The notes under the pieces are model-generated. The model made no database searches. It was not told the DNA's origin and saw only the letters and a list, made by a program, of their open reading frames with translations. Made by a program: the position numbers and the translations under genes. DNA of 55,615 nt from Scenedesmus sp. ARA3 (Eukaryota; Chlorophyta; Chlorophyceae; Sphaeropleales; Scenedesmaceae), in NCBI GenBank assembly GCA_004335835.1, contig RWJK01001029.1, positions 1 to 55,615 of the forward strand, in the 5' to 3' direction. This document shows, one piece after another, positions 12,180 to 24,858 of this stretch (position 1 is its first letter; every line of letters begins with the position of its first letter).

Positions 12180-13445
12180 GCGCCTCACCTCATTGCCCAG
12201 CATGAATGCTGTGTTGCCGCTGAAGGGGTGCCGCTGCACCGGCTGCGCTGAGGCGTCTATCTCAACGCCCAGAATCCTGCAGCCTGCGACAGCACAGGTG
12301 GACGCATTGTCAGTTATAGGTCAACGCACGCAGCTCCAGCTCAGCATGCAATTGGGAGATGCTTGCTGTATGCATATGCGAAAAGAACGAATGTACACAC
12401 CCACTGAGGCCCGAGGACTACGGTGGATGCTTAACTGTGCATTTCCAGCACAAGCTGGGCCCGAAGACATGTGTTGTAACCAGTCAGGGGTCTGCAGCTG
12501 CTGTCCAGCTGGTGGTGACACGGCAAGTCAAGTCAACCAACTGCTGCATTGGTTACTTACGCAGCACATGTGGCCTGTCCATGTGCTGCATCACCTGCTG
12601 CTGCGTACTGCCTGCCAGCATGCAAGCTTGCAAGCCTGCATGTCAGCTGCTGCTCACCTGCAGAGTCCTTCAGGTAGCTGCAACATGTTTCGACGTCCTT
12701 GAAGTGCCGCATCCGCACATGCGCGTCAGCTCCATGGCTGCCAAAGGCGTTGTACTGGCGGGAGGGGCCCACCAGGCACACCTACATGCACAATGCAAAG
12801 CTGTTGTATCATATTTTCATTTTCAACACCTGGCAACAGCATACACGATGGTCAGCCCTGCAGCACAAACAGGAGGCATGCATTGCCCTGTATTGCCCGC
12901 TGTAGATAGAGAAATGACATTGTATTTGTGTATGTAAGCACCTACTGTGCTAACAAGAGGCTGAGGGTGCGCGTGTGTGTCAAGAGTTCTGCTGATGCTG
13001 TTGCTGGAAGGAGAGGCATTGCTTGTGTTGTGGCCGCACTATGTATGGTGAAGTGTGCGCTCCGCTCAAACGCTTGCTGCTCCAGTTGCTGGTGAGCGAA
13101 GTTTACAGCTGGTGCTAAACACTAACAAATACAACATACACAGTATATTCTGTCAAGAATCGTGTGCAGCCTGCATGATAGCAGGTGAGGTAGCGTGCCT
13201 GCTGGCAGTAGCAATGGCGGCGGCAGCAGTACACATGTGTGACATGCTGCCCTCACCTCCTTCACGCCAAATGCAGTGCAGCTCCTCAGCAGCGTGCCTA
13301 CATTGTGCTTCTTGCTGATGTTGTACACAATGACGTAGCATTCCGGGTGCTGCTGCCCTGATGTGCTGGCTTCTGGCGGTGCTTCCACTTGCTGCTGCTG
13401 CTGCTGCTGCTGCTGCGCGCTAGTGCTGCTATCCAAATACGACAT
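11106..13445 (-). CDS. SpoU/TrmH-family RNA 2'-O-methyltransferase
   Basis: S-adenosylmethionine-dependent ribose methyltransferase of the SPOUT trefoil-knot class, acting on tRNA or rRNA; the exact target is not known. Five exons join in frame to 259 residues: 13445-13257, 12781-12658, 12283-12189, 11973-11905 and 11408-11106. The three family motifs are present: motif 1 in NISKKHNVGTLLRSCTAFG (exon 1), motif 2 in LGNEGTGLSERQMRLCD (across exons 3 and 4), and motif 3 in GTASLNVTVAASIILHQ (exon 5). The stretch NAFGSHGADAHVRMRHF and the C-terminal WAAYPERQRDGAKF resemble the plant SpoU protein family. The first ATG is at 13445; a longer open frame to 13571 begins with TTG and is not used here. 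Residues after the start carry a run of nine Gln, with no clear transit peptide. The short Arg/Gly-rich tail is ordinary. Confidence 0.93.
12138..12177 (-). repeat. CAG/CTG trinucleotide run in a SpoU intron
   Basis: An uninterrupted GCT run of about 13 units (CAG-type on the gene strand) starts about ten bases inside intron 3 of the methyltransferase gene, just after the GTGAGG donor at 12188. It is likely to vary in length between strains. Confidence 0.85.
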
Positions 13446-13710
13446 AACATGCGTTTGAATTGTCGATTGTATCGAAGGTAGCTTAAATTGCAGCCACCGC
13501 GTTGTGCTCAAGATGGAGTTTCGCTTCGACAGCTGGGCACAGGGAACGGCCGATGCACGTTTCGAGGGCAAAATTGATGACGCGAGTGAGAAGTGTTTTA
13601 CCAGAGCTAGTCCGTGGTTGCCACACCAAACAAAACCTAGTTCAGGTCAAAGACCTAAAACACTGCTGCTTGACCAACTTGCGGAGCTCACACCCAAGCA
13701 GCAATGCCGC

Positions 13711-14948
13711 CTACTGCAGGCTAGGAGCACTGACGAAAGCTGGCAGGCCGTAGCAGACTGCCGCTGCACCAATGAGGCTGGGCAACCTGCAGGCCTGCCT
13801 GCTGGCGGCAACAGCACCGCACATGCTCACCACGCCCTGATCACAAGCTGCTGCTACATCACTGCCGGCCTGCTGCTTGCTGCTTGCCTCTGGCTTTCTC
13901 CTGCCGCTGCTGCTGCTGCTGGCTGCTTGCCTGCTGCTCTGTGCACTGCTGCTGCTGCTGCTGTTGCTGCTGGCCTCGCTGTCTCCAGACCACTGCTTGA
14001 GCACTGCCTGCGCAAAGCGGTCAATGTCCCTGTCCGTGACATCCCACAGGTTTGCAACAGCAGCTGGGCAGCCTGCGTGCACGGGCAGGCAGAGAATTCG
14101 CACAGAAACAACAGCGCAAGCTCAGTGTTGTGCGTTCTTTTGGACCAAAAACAGCGGCAGACGCTGCATTCCTAGAAGCACAAGGCAATGGTCTGCTGGT
14201 CTGCAAGCAAGAGGCGCTAGTCCTGTTGGCTCATGCTGCCCCATAGCAGGGAGCCATGCAATGGTCCTTGTCTGCTATCTGCTCCCATGACAAACAAACA
14301 AAGATCCAAAACACAAGCACCGCAGCTGCCTCACCTGCCAGCAGGTAGCCCCAGATCGCCCCGCTAGGCTCGTACAGCCCCATCTGCCGCAGCCGCCCGC
14401 TGCTGCAGCCCATCAGCAGCCCTCCTGCACAGCTGTCCAGCCGCTTCAGGGAGGCCAGCGGCACGTACTGCTCGCCACCGCCGTGCCCAAAGTACAGGAA
14501 GAGCCGGTGCTGCTGCAGCGCCGCTGCTAGCTGCGAGGGGCTGGGCCGGCTGCCAGCGATGCCCTGCAGTTGCAGTGAGCACAGGTTCAGTTGGAAGATG
14601 AGGGTCGGCGTGGACAGCGTACAGTTCTGCGGGCGTGCTGCTAACAGAAGGGCAGCGGCTGTCAGCTTATCAGGCGACTGCCATACATGGATGCACAGTG
14701 CGGCGGCTGTTGTGCTGTGGGCAGGCAACCCAAGGCAACGCATGCTGGAGTGCCCTGCAATGCATCAGTTTGGTTGCTGCTGCCGTTGCTCGACGAACAG
14801 ATCTTAGATAGTCGTCCTGCTGCCCTGCCTCACCTGCAGGCCCAGCTGCTGCTGCAGCCACCCCTGAAAGGTCTCCTGCGTTGCCTGCAGGTCCCCATCA
14901 GGGTTGAGCAGGAAATAGCCGCCTGCCAGCGGCAGCGAGACCACAGCG

Positions 14949-14983
<35 letters not shown>

Positions 14984-17900
14984 AGGCGCCAGGTGAGTGC
15001 TGCAGCCGGTGCTGCTGTTGGTGCTGCCGGGTGCCGCTGCCGATGCCATGTACCTGGCGGCTGCTGCAACTGCCACTGTAAGGCTGGGGCACCTGCGCAA
15101 ACGGAACAGCCACGAAGCAATTCAGCACATGACAGCACAAATGACAAGTCAACTGTCAGGGCTGCTGCAGTATGGCATGCAAAATGTAAGTCTGGGGCAC
15201 CTGCACAGCAAATCACAGAGGCAAGTACAGGTGCCGAACGCATGATGATCCAACGGTCGGGGCTCCTGCACTTCTGCTTTCATGTGTATCAGCCCACCAA
15301 GGCATCCCTGCTGCGCAAAGATGCTCATCGCAGGTAGCAGTGTGCATCGGCAACACGACTCGCAAGCTCGACTAGCAGAACGTACGTGTTTATATTCAAA
15401 CAAGCACACCTGTACATGTTCTGCTGCCGCAGCCCATTGCAGCTCTCCCAGGGTAGCTGCTGCACCTGGCCATCCAGCAGCAGCAGCACAGACGGCACCC
15501 AAGCCCCATGCTGCTGCTGCTGCTGCTGAGCTGCCCCACTGGCAGCGGCACTCACAGCGGTGCTGCCAGCTGCACTCAGCCGTGACTTGGCTGGAGTGCG
15601 CATGCTGCTGCAGGCCACCCCAGCACCAAACTCCGCACCCTCGCCTTCGCTGTCACTGCCAGGAGCTGCTGCTGCGAACGCAACAGCCTTGCGAGCAGTG
15701 CTGCTGCTGCTGTTGCTGCCAGCTGCGTGCGGTGCTGCTGCTTTCAGGCTGCCAGGCAGTCCTGCAAGCCTGCTGCGCCGCACTGCATGCCGAGCCAGGC
15801 TTTGGGGCACCACCAGATGCTCATACGCATCCACATCAGCAGCACCATAGCTGATGCTGGCGTCTGCTGCAGCGTGCGGCACGCCATCCTCCTGCTGCTG
15901 CTCGTCTGCTACTGCAAACCTGACGCGCCTGCTGCTCGCTGCAGCGCTGCTAGCACGCTTGGAGTGGCCATGCTTGGCGGCGGCTGCAGACAGCGGTAAC
16001 AACTTGCTCGCTACGCCAGGCGCACCATCAGGAACGGCAGCTGCATCACCATCATCCTCATCCTCATCATCTGCTGCGAGCTGCAGCTTAGTTGCCATCA
16101 AGCCAGCTAGGCTGCTGATGCCTTCATCTTCAGCAGCTGCTGCTGCTGCTTTGCTGCCACTCTTCTGCATCGCCTTGAGCCTCGACTGCGGCTTCCGAGC
16201 ACTAGCGCTGGCCTGCAGCATACCCAGCCTGCTGCGAGCCTTAGGCGCTGCAGGCGTCATGTACACGGCTGCTGCTGCTGCAGGTGCCGTCGCCTCACCT
16301 TCCGCTGCTGCTGCTGGTGGGGCGTTCTCCGCATCAGCAGCAGCCGCGCTGCTCCGCCTGCTGCCCTTGCCAGAAGCACCGGCACTGCTGCGGACACCGC
16401 AACTGGTGGAACCAGCACCAGCACCAGCACCTCTGCTGGTCTCTTCAGCAGTCACAGCTGCTGCCGCTGCTGCTGCAACGGCTGCGTGTGCATCTGTAAG
16501 GCCCGCCAGCAGCTTTGTTATGTGCAGGCCGTCAACACGCTGCTGCGTGAGCTGGCACAAGTCCCGCATGGCTTGCTGCAGCTCTGCCGTGCTTGCTGCG
16601 CCTAGGTGCACCAGCAGCGTCGCCACCAGCTGGCACAGCAGCTGCCGCGGCTGCTCCTCTGCAGCACAGCAAGTGCAGCAGGAAAGACGGTTGATCAGTT
16701 GCGTGGGTTAAATGCATGCTATGCATGCTATGACTGTTGGAAACACAGTGTGCTTTGCTGGCGGGTGACAGGCTATACTGCATGCCTGAGCAGCTGCTGT
16801 TGAAGCAAACACCGTCAGCAGGAAGTGCACATGTGCTGCCTAAGCATTACAAGCACAAGAAGAGCGGCAGGTAATCAGGAGTCGGACGGAAAAGCCAGGA
16901 CTCACCAAACACAAACTCAAAGTACTCAGCAACAAACCCAGCTGCCGCTGCTGCAGCCGCCGCCTCCACCTGCTGCTGCCCCGGCTGCATCAGCAGGCAC
17001 CGCCAGGCACCTAGCCAGCCCTTGTCAAGCTGCTGCAGCAGCGCTGCCATGCGGGCATCCAATGCCAGCCGCTGCTGCCACCATTTGGCCTTCTGTGCTG
17101 CTGTGTTGAGGCTGCTGCTGTCCTGCATGTTGGCTGCGCTGTCAGATAGGATGCTAGCTAGCTCGTCGAGCAGCTGCTGCACGCTGCTGTAGCGGGTGCT
17201 GCTGTTGTGGTGCTCAGGCGGCCTGCAGTTGCACCAACACATACATACAGTCACAAGGAGCAACACATATTGTGTGCCGTGTGGCTGCCAGGTGTCATCA
17301 GTTGAGCAAGTAACAGCCGAACAGCAACACGGCAACACAGCTAACAGTCCGCTGCAGCAATATGTCTGCCAGCCTATGCAGCCATAGTTGGCAGGTGGAT
17401 AGCAGGCGACAAGGCAATGCCAGGTGACAGGTGGCAGCTTGCAACTCACGCTTGCAGCTTGACTAGCAGCGGCAGCTGGGGGGTCTGTCCAGCGGCTGGC
17501 GGCATCATCCTGCATACCAGCAGGCAGCTATCGGCTGCTGCTGCTGCTGTTTGCCCTGGCGCTGCAGGAGCAATCAGTGGCCAGGATGTGCTGCTAGCAT
17601 CTGCTGACGCAGCTGCAGAGTATGCTGCTGTGCTTATGCTGCAGGCGGCTGTGCCGTTCAACAGGCCAGAAAGCTGCTGCTGCAGCCAATGCTCTGCAAT
17701 CTCATCCAGCTGCATCAGCAGGTCCGACTCGCTGCTGTGGCTGTGTGCTGCAGCTGCCATCCCCTGCAGCAGAGGCTGCAAGTCCAGCTGCTGTTGCAAC
17801 TGCTGCCACGTGCCGCTTTGTAAGCTGCCGGCCGCTGCACCGTTGCCATCAACACCAGAACCCGCTACTGCTGCTGGCAAGTTGCTGCTGCGCTGCTGTG

Positions 17901-20900
17901 TGTGTGCCAACTTGGAGGCCACTGTGAGCAGCTGCTGCTGCGCTATGGACGTCCCTGCAGCACAGCAGCACAACAGAATAGTGCAGCAGTTGCAGTCTGT
18001 TAGCACTAGCAGCAAACAACGCATACCCACAAGCAACCGGTCCTATGCATGCAGCATTACACGTCAGAGCATATCCAGTAGCCTATAGCCTGTAGCCCGT
18101 TCCCTCACCTAGTGATAGCTGCAGCAGTGCTGCTGCGCTGTGCACTGCACCCCAGGCCTGCAGCCTACAGCTGAGCATGCTGCATGCCTCCTTGAGCAGC
18201 AGCGGCTGCTGTGCGCAGGCAGGCAGCAGCAGCAGCATCTCTGCCAGCCAGGCACTGCCAGGCATCTCCTGCACATGCTGCTCTGCTGCTGCTGCTGCTG
18301 CTGCTTTGCTGCTGCCAGTACGTCTGCTCTTGCCAGCAGTACCAGCAGCAGCTTTTTGGCTGCCTCTGCCTCCCCGTACAGGTTTGGCTGCAGCTGCTGC
18401 TGCCTCCTCCTCCACCTCCCCCTCTGCTGCTGCAGCAGGGCCAGGCTCGCGCTCACCACTGCTGCCGTCCTCTGCTGCTGCCCAAGCAAACTCTGCTTGC
18501 AGGTTACTGTGGCTGCTGCTGCTGCCAAAGCCTACCAGCTGCAGCACCTGACCCTGCTGTTGGCTAGCAGGCAGTGCAGGGGCGCGCCAGGCCAGCAGCT
18601 GCAGCTGCAGCGCTGCATGGACAGTCGGCCAGGCACTCCTGCTGCATCTGTGGCAACAGCACAGCAAGCGGCAGCAGAGCAGACACATATTTAAGTGCAC
18701 CTGTCAAAGCATGCTATGCAACAGACAGCTGTGATGCCACACGGGGTGTGCATGCGATAAGGCAGCACGGTTTATCAGTGCATCGAAGTGGAGCAGCTGC
18801 TATCAAGGCTAAAATCACAACCAATGACAAGCAGTGTTGAAGTGTAACACAGACGCACACTGCCTGCGCCTCACCTCTCACAGCCGCCCCCACTGCAGGA
18901 CACTAAACTCTGCAGCCCCTCTTGCACACACTGCACAGCTGCTGGTAGGCCCTGCAACTGCAGCTCAGTATGTGCTAACTGCAGCTGCAGTTGCGCCTGC
19001 AGGCCTGCTGCTCGCCAGCACAGCATGCGCACCGGCTGCTGCTGCTGCTGCTGCTCACAACTGCTGCTGTCCTGTTGCGCTGCTAATGCTTCGCTGAGCT
19101 GCTGGACAGCAGCTGACAGCTGCTGTGCTGCATCTGTGTGCTGTCCACTAGCTGTGTAGCATGCAGCCTGAGCCTGAGCAACAGCAGCTGCAGCATACAT
19201 GCCCTGAAGCTGCTGCTGCTGCACCTCCTGCTGGGGTTCCCGCTGCACTACTGCTTGCCGCTGCTGGTATCGCTGCAGCCAGTGTGCTGCCGCATCTGCT
19301 GCCGCTGCTGCTCTCTCTGGCTGCGCCATCCTGCTGTGGATGCTGCTGATTCCGGCCTGTGCAACAGCTGCCAGGCAGCAGCAGTGGCAGCTGCTGCTGA
19401 GTTTTAGCAGCTCCTTGAGCACCCGCAGAGCATCTTCAGGGTTGCCTGATGTCTCATGCACCTCTGATAGCTGCAGCAGCCCTGACATGTACAGACCCAG
19501 AGCATGCCAGTACAGGCCATTGCTGCTCCTGGGCTTGGCTAGCCAGCTGCTACCACTCAACCCAGCCGCAGCTGCCGCTGACCTCCTGCCTCCACTGCTG
19601 CTGCTGCTGCTGGATGCTGTGGCAGCAACCACACGCTTGCAGAGCTCCAATGCAGCTTCGGCCTGCACAAGCGCAGCAGCAGCAGCACCAGCTGCAGAGG
19701 CTGCTTGAGCGCTGGCCAGCAGCAGCTGCACCTGCTGCAGCTGCTGAGCATCACTCGGCGGCCCTGCAGTTGCTGCAAGCTGCTGCTGCTGCGTTGCTGC
19801 ATTTATTGCTGCCCGCTCTGCTTGCATTTGGCACTGGCACAAGCACCCCTGACTGCTGTCGCCAGCTGCTGCTGCTGCTGCCTTGCCCCTTGGCTTCTTG
19901 CTTCTGCTACTAACAGCTGCTTTGCTGTCTACTTCATCTCCACTGCTGCCACAGCTGCCTGCAGGCAAGCCCAGCTGCTGTGGTGCCAGCAACAGCCCAA
20001 GCCACGGCAAGCCACCAGCTGCAGTAGGCGCCTCCAGCAGCTGCTGCACATGCTGCATCGGGCTCTGCTGCTGTTCCGACGGCAGCGGCAGCAGCGCAGG
20101 CAGGGTACTAGCAAAGGCATGCTGGCAGCTGCCCCAGCCCTGCAGGCCGGCAATGTGCCAGGCATGCACTGCAGCAGCTGCTGCCTCACTGAAGAATGAG
20201 AACCCCACATCCAGCAAGCTGCTGCTGCTGCTGCTGCTGGCGCCCTGGCCCGCCATCTGCAAGGACAGTTGATAGAGCTGCGCGCTGATGTGGAAGTGCT
20301 GTGCAGCAAGTGCCCAGAGCTCTTCCACTGCAGCATCTTCCTCTGCGCATGCATCACCTGCACTTGAGCTGCCATCATCATCACTGTCGCTCTCCATCTC
20401 ACAGCTCATGCTGCTGCTGTTGGCGGCTGCAGCACCGTAGCTATCCCCAGCAGCAGCATCCTGGTCCTGCCGCATGCCCTGCCGCACTGCATCCCTGCCT
20501 GCTGCTACCTCAGCTGCTGCGCTGCATGCCGCACTACTGCTGCTGCTGTTCTGCTGGTCCAGCGCTGCTGCAGCCTCCAGCAGGCCAAGCAGGCAATGAC
20601 TGAAGGCAGCTGAGGCCAGCGCCTGTGTTGCACCTGGCCCTCCCAGCCTCCCTTGCAGCGCCTCAGCACCTTCTGCAAGGCTTGCAGTAATAGGTCCCTG
20701 CGGCGCAGCTGCTGCTGCCTGCACCTTGCTGCTGCCCTTCCTGCTGCCTGTTTTCTGCCGGCCTCGGCCGCCCTTAGCTGCTGCAGGGGCAGCAGCTGCT
20801 GCTGTGTCTTGCTGGCCACAAAGCAGGGTTATCCACTGCTGGCATGCCTCCATCAAGGCGGCTGCGGCTGCTGCTGACCTGTCCTGCGGGCTAACATCTG

Positions 20901-23354
20901 CGGCGGCGGTGCTGCTGTTGCTGCTGCTGCATGACAGCACCATGCCCTTCACCAGCTGCACTTGCGCACTCCACACAGCAGCATCCCAGCCGCTCGGCGC
21001 ATCACAGCTGCAGAGCTCCTGTACGAGCTGCTCAACAGCAGCAGCTGCTGCGCCAGGAGGCAACCTGGGGTCATCGGCTACACCCAGCAGCGCTTTGAAC
21101 TCCTGCCAAGCCAGTAGATCCACAGGTAAGCTCTGGCACTCGCTGCTGCTGCTGCTGCAGATGCTGCCGTCTGTGCTTCCCGCATGCTGCAGTACCAGCT
21201 GCAGTGCAGATGGCAGGCGGCTCATGCCAGGTGCTTGTGCTTGGTCTTGCTGTGCGCTCTCTTGCTGTTTGTTGCTTTTGCCTGCTCTGGGCTTGCCAGA
21301 CTTGTTGCTCCTGCTGCTGCCACCTGCTGAGCTTGCTGGCGCTGACTCACATGCTGCTGCCGTCGCTGCTGCTGCTGCTGCTGCAGTACTGCTGCAGCGC
21401 AGCTTGCTGTATGCCTTCAGCAGCTTCTCCAGCTGCCTCTGGCCACTCGCGTCCTGCAGCAGCGCCCCTGCTGCCCCATCCTGCTGCTGGTGCAGGAACG
21501 TGACCAGTGATGCATGCATCACCTGCTGCACACTTTCCATGTGCTGCTGCAAGCAAACTGCACCTAGTATTTGAGTTTCAGCTGCATCGCCAGCACAGTC
21601 ATCATCAACGCTGCTGCTGCTGCTGCCCCCGCCGCTGCTGCGCCATACCATGTTGATGTATGTGTACGCCTGCTGCAGCATCGCCACTGTATCCTTGTTG
21701 CTTGGCTGCTTGGCGCTGTGCACCTGGCTGCGACTGCATTGCCACGCCAGCAGCAGCAGCTCCGGAGCCGCCCAATGATAGCTGCCGCCGCTGCTGCTGC
21801 TGCTGCTTCTGGTGCTGCTGCTTTCCTTGCCTATGGCAGCATGTGTCAGGTGCCATGACAGCCACTGCAGCTCGCTGGTGCTCAGGTAGCCGCTGCCCTC
21901 TGTGCTGCTGCCAATTAGCTGCTGCGCTGCACTACACAGCTGCGCTAGCAGCTGCTGCGCTTGATCGCCAGATGGCTGCTTGCTGCTGCCACAGCTGGTG
22001 CTGCTGCTTGCGCGTGACTGTAAGCTGCACAGCAAGCCTGCCGCTTGTGCTATTGCCTTGGCGGCGCAGCCCCAGGGAATGGTGCTGCTACAATTGCTGC
22101 TGCAAGCTGTGAGCACACTGATGAGGCTGCCGGTCAGGGCGACATGCATGGGTACAAGCTTTTCAGCTGTAGCAGCAGCAGCAGCAGCAGCAGCGGCAGC
22201 AGCAGCAGCAGCAGCAGCATATATTAATGTTATTGATTGCACAGCTAATGTTTAGAGACTTGGGCAACATCCAATGGTTCATGTGTGCCTACCAAGCAGC
22301 ATCGCCAACTGCAGTCACTCGCAATTGATATTGCAGCTGCTCCAAACAACTGAGCAGTTTGCTCACAACCAACAGACTCGGCTCTGCATCAGCGTCCAGC
22401 AAGCGCTCACCTGTCGGGGCGCAATCCACAAGCTGCTTCAGGCACCAAATGCTCACTTCAACCAGCAGCTCATCAGCTACTTGTTGCGGCGGAGGCTGCT
22501 GCTGCTGCTCTGCCTGCTGCTGCTGCTCTGGCTGCTGTGCTTGGCGCTTGCCCTGGCTGCGGCTGCCTGCTGATCCTGCTGTGCTGCTGCTGCTGGAAGA
22601 GCTGCCTGCTGCTGGCGCTGCAGCGGCGGCTGACAGAGACATGCCGGCTACCTGCGCCACCAACCCCTGTAAGTCGTCAGCGCCCGACAACGCTGCACAT
22701 TCCTGCAGTGGTGAAGCAGTCCTGCAAATGACCGACTGCTGCACCGCTGCTACTGCAGCGGCAGCATCTGCCAGCTCACTGCTGCTGAGGGTTATGCTGA
22801 CATCAGCACTGCTGCAGCAGCACAGCAGCCCCATCACCAGCTGTGCTGCTGCACTTGCCGGCTGCTGCTGCTGCTGCTCCTGCTCACTGCTATGCATGAG
22901 GCCGCGGCTGCATGCAGCCGTTGCTGAGGGGCTGCTGCTAATGCTGCGCACAACTTCCTCAATAAGCAGCACAGCTGCAGCAGCTGGCAGCGCAGGCATG
23001 CCTTGCGCCAGGTGCGCATGGCTGCCGGCTGCTTGCAGGACGGCTGTGATGCAGCACACCTTCAGCGCATCTGGCAGGGAAGCTGCTGCCCTAGCAACCA
23101 CCTGCAGTTGCAACAGCGCAGGCAATGCTATCACATCAGCATGAGAAACAACAGGATGCCTTCGCCTTCTACAAGTCATACACACAATAACTCGGACTCG
23201 TAACACGATACTGAAGATGCATTTTTTCCATCCAAATAGGTGCCAAGTTGCCTGGCCTAGTTTGCCTCGCACCTGCTGCACAGCGCTTGGATGGCTTGAC
23301 AGCGTCACAGCTGCCAAGAGGTGAGCCAGCAGCAGCGACAGGTTGCCACGCGCA

Positions 23355-23386
<32 letters not shown>

Positions 23387-24387
23387 ACCCGCCTCCTTAC
23401 CAGCCATGACTGTCAACTGCACATGCAGAGGTTCAGCGTGCAGAACAGGTGCGTTAGTACACCTGGTTGAGAGAGAAGCAACAGAAACATCCAGGGCAGC
23501 CGAACGATCTGACCCCATGCTGCAGCAGCACAGTGCAGGAAACAAGAGAGACAAGTGGCTAGGCCAATCATGTGCAGGCAACAAGGAAGCACATGGCAAC
23601 TCACCTGCAAGAGGTAATCACACAGCACGTCTGCGTGCTGTGCAGCAGCCTTGCCTTGCTTGTGCCTGCAATCAAGATACAATGGAGTGTCTTGGTGCTG
23701 GTAACTACTACGTGTAACATTGCTGCATGTAAACAGGCGCCATATAAGGCCACAGCTCCCCCATATCAAGCCCACATTCAACACTTAGCAGAGCATACTG
23801 CAGCAGCGTCTGTCACTGCTGGCTGCTTACATTAGCACTCCAAGCACAGCTTCTGTAGCCTGGTTGATGCTCTGCAGGGACCCCAGCACATCTTTTCGTA
23901 GCTTGCAGGTGCAGATGATGACGTTGAGCCCGGCACCTAGCAGCAGGTCAGCGCTGCTGTGCTTGCTACTGCTGTGCTGCTGCTCTCCAGCTGCTGCATT
24001 CAAGTCTGCCAGCAGCTGCTGGCTGCACTGCACTGCAGCATGCAGCTGGTTTGCAGCAGACAGCTTCTTCATGTAGCTGTACAGCAGAACATGGTAGTCA
24101 TCCTGCTTGATGTGCATGCTGCAGAACTTGAAGCAGGCATCAGCGAGGCGCAGCAGTGGGTCCAGCGCTGCTGCTGCATGCTTTTCATTCTGCTGTCCAG
24201 AGCCCAGCTTGGCAAGCAATGCCTTCACCAAAGCGATAATCCACGACTTGTCGTTGCGTTTGCTTCCCCCTGCGCTGCTGTTGGCTGCTTCAACCTCCTG
24301 TTCAAGTGATGCGATCGTAGCCCGCAGCTCGGCAGAGCCCACCGCGCTGGCATCAAATGTCTTCAGGTACTTTCCCATGCTACTCAT
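13711..24387 (-). CDS. ESP1: Separase (cohesin-cleaving cysteine protease)
   Basis: Clan CD protease that cuts the cohesin kleisin at anaphase. Eleven exons join without a frame break: 24387-23831, 23462-23273, 23101-22411, 22166-18875, 18647-18109, 17954-17450, 17222-16906, 16658-15410, 15092-14834, 14563-14335 and 14072-13711, giving about 2,729 residues, in the large range usual for separases. The protease domain fills the last four exons: [20 protein letters not shown], then [13 protein letters not shown] with the catalytic His (codon 14485-14483), LLMGCSSG with the catalytic Cys (codon 14407-14405), and [19 protein letters not shown]. The end, [17 protein letters not shown], is the family C-terminus. 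The long N-terminal part is helical-repeat-like but swollen with Ala, Gln and Ser runs and Lys/Arg-rich islands such as [16 protein letters not shown]. Exon 5 may start at 18647 or 18638; both keep the frame. Exon 4 (3.3 kb) could hide small in-frame introns. Identity is certain. Confidence 0.95.
14952..14984 (-). repeat. Gln-coding CAG run inside the separase protease domain
   Basis: Eleven consecutive CTG units on the plus strand encode eleven Gln in separase exon 9, placed between the LPWES segment and [10 protein letters not shown]. It is an in-domain insertion relative to what I know of other separases. Confidence 0.85.
22167..22219 (-). repeat. GCT/CAG run directly before a separase acceptor
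   Basis: On the gene strand a GCT-type run of about 16 units with one GCC interruption ends in GCTACAG, the acceptor of exon 4. The repeat therefore takes the place of the polypyrimidine tract. It is translatable as poly-Ala, so it could be read as exon if the upstream acceptor moved. Confidence 0.75.
23355..23388 (-). repeat. Ala-coding trinucleotide run in separase exon 2
   Basis: A CTG run on the plus strand encodes about twelve Ala on the gene strand, just after MAGKEAG in exon 2. It is in frame and probably length-variable. Confidence 0.8.
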
Positions 24388-24858
24388 CAAAATACAGGCA
24401 CGCCGTGAAATCCTGGTGCAAACGGCTCCGCTCCCCGGGCAGTCACACTAACATGAGCAGCATGCTCTGCTTGACAGTGTACTAAAGAGTAAATCAACAA
24501 TAGCTTGATGCTGGATCATCTGCTTGCAGGGGCAAGGTGCGCTCTTCGTCTCACGGCACAGTATTCAAAAACTGACATGCCTGTTATGTGAAAGCAAAAG
24601 ACAAGAACGGAACGATCAACCTTAGAGTCCAACATACGCATCAAACAACTGAGCGAACATATATTCTGGTATGTTTAGCACACCTGGGCCGAGCCTGAAC
24701 TTCACATGCCTTGGTCGAATACAGAACACATCGCATGCCGTGAAGTTCAACACAACGAGTGTGACTGAAGTTTATTTGAACGTCAAACTGCAGAATCTGA
24801 CTGCTTTCGAGTATTTGTTGATTGCCTCGCTCTTGGATCTCGACTGGGTGCCCTCAGG
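24388..24858. promoter_or_regulatory. Divergent spacer between separase and paralog A
   Basis: The separase ATG (minus) and the paralog A ATG (plus) point away from each other across 471 bases, so both promoters must lie here. The segment is less CAG-rich than the genes and has several A/T-rich patches (for instance around 24485-24500 and 24655-24672). No named promoter element can be assigned. Confidence 0.45.

Noticed and set aside
13446..13571. N-terminal extension of the SpoU methyltransferase
   Set aside because: The upstream codon at 13571 is TTG, not ATG; the first ATG is at 13445 and gives a normal-length enzyme.
13504..14175. Plus-strand open frame of 223 codons opposite the end of separase
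   Set aside because: It runs antisense through separase exon 11, turns into Leu/Ala repeats and has no recognisable domain.
15170..15215. Second copy of the separase exon 9 acceptor region
   Set aside because: GTGCCCCAGACTTACA resembles the exon start GTGCCCCAGCCTTACA, but the likeness is only about 20-30 bases, too short to claim with the clearer border copies elsewhere.
15854..16711. Plus-strand open frame of 285 codons
   Set aside because: Antisense shadow of separase exon 8; low-complexity Ala/Ser translation only.
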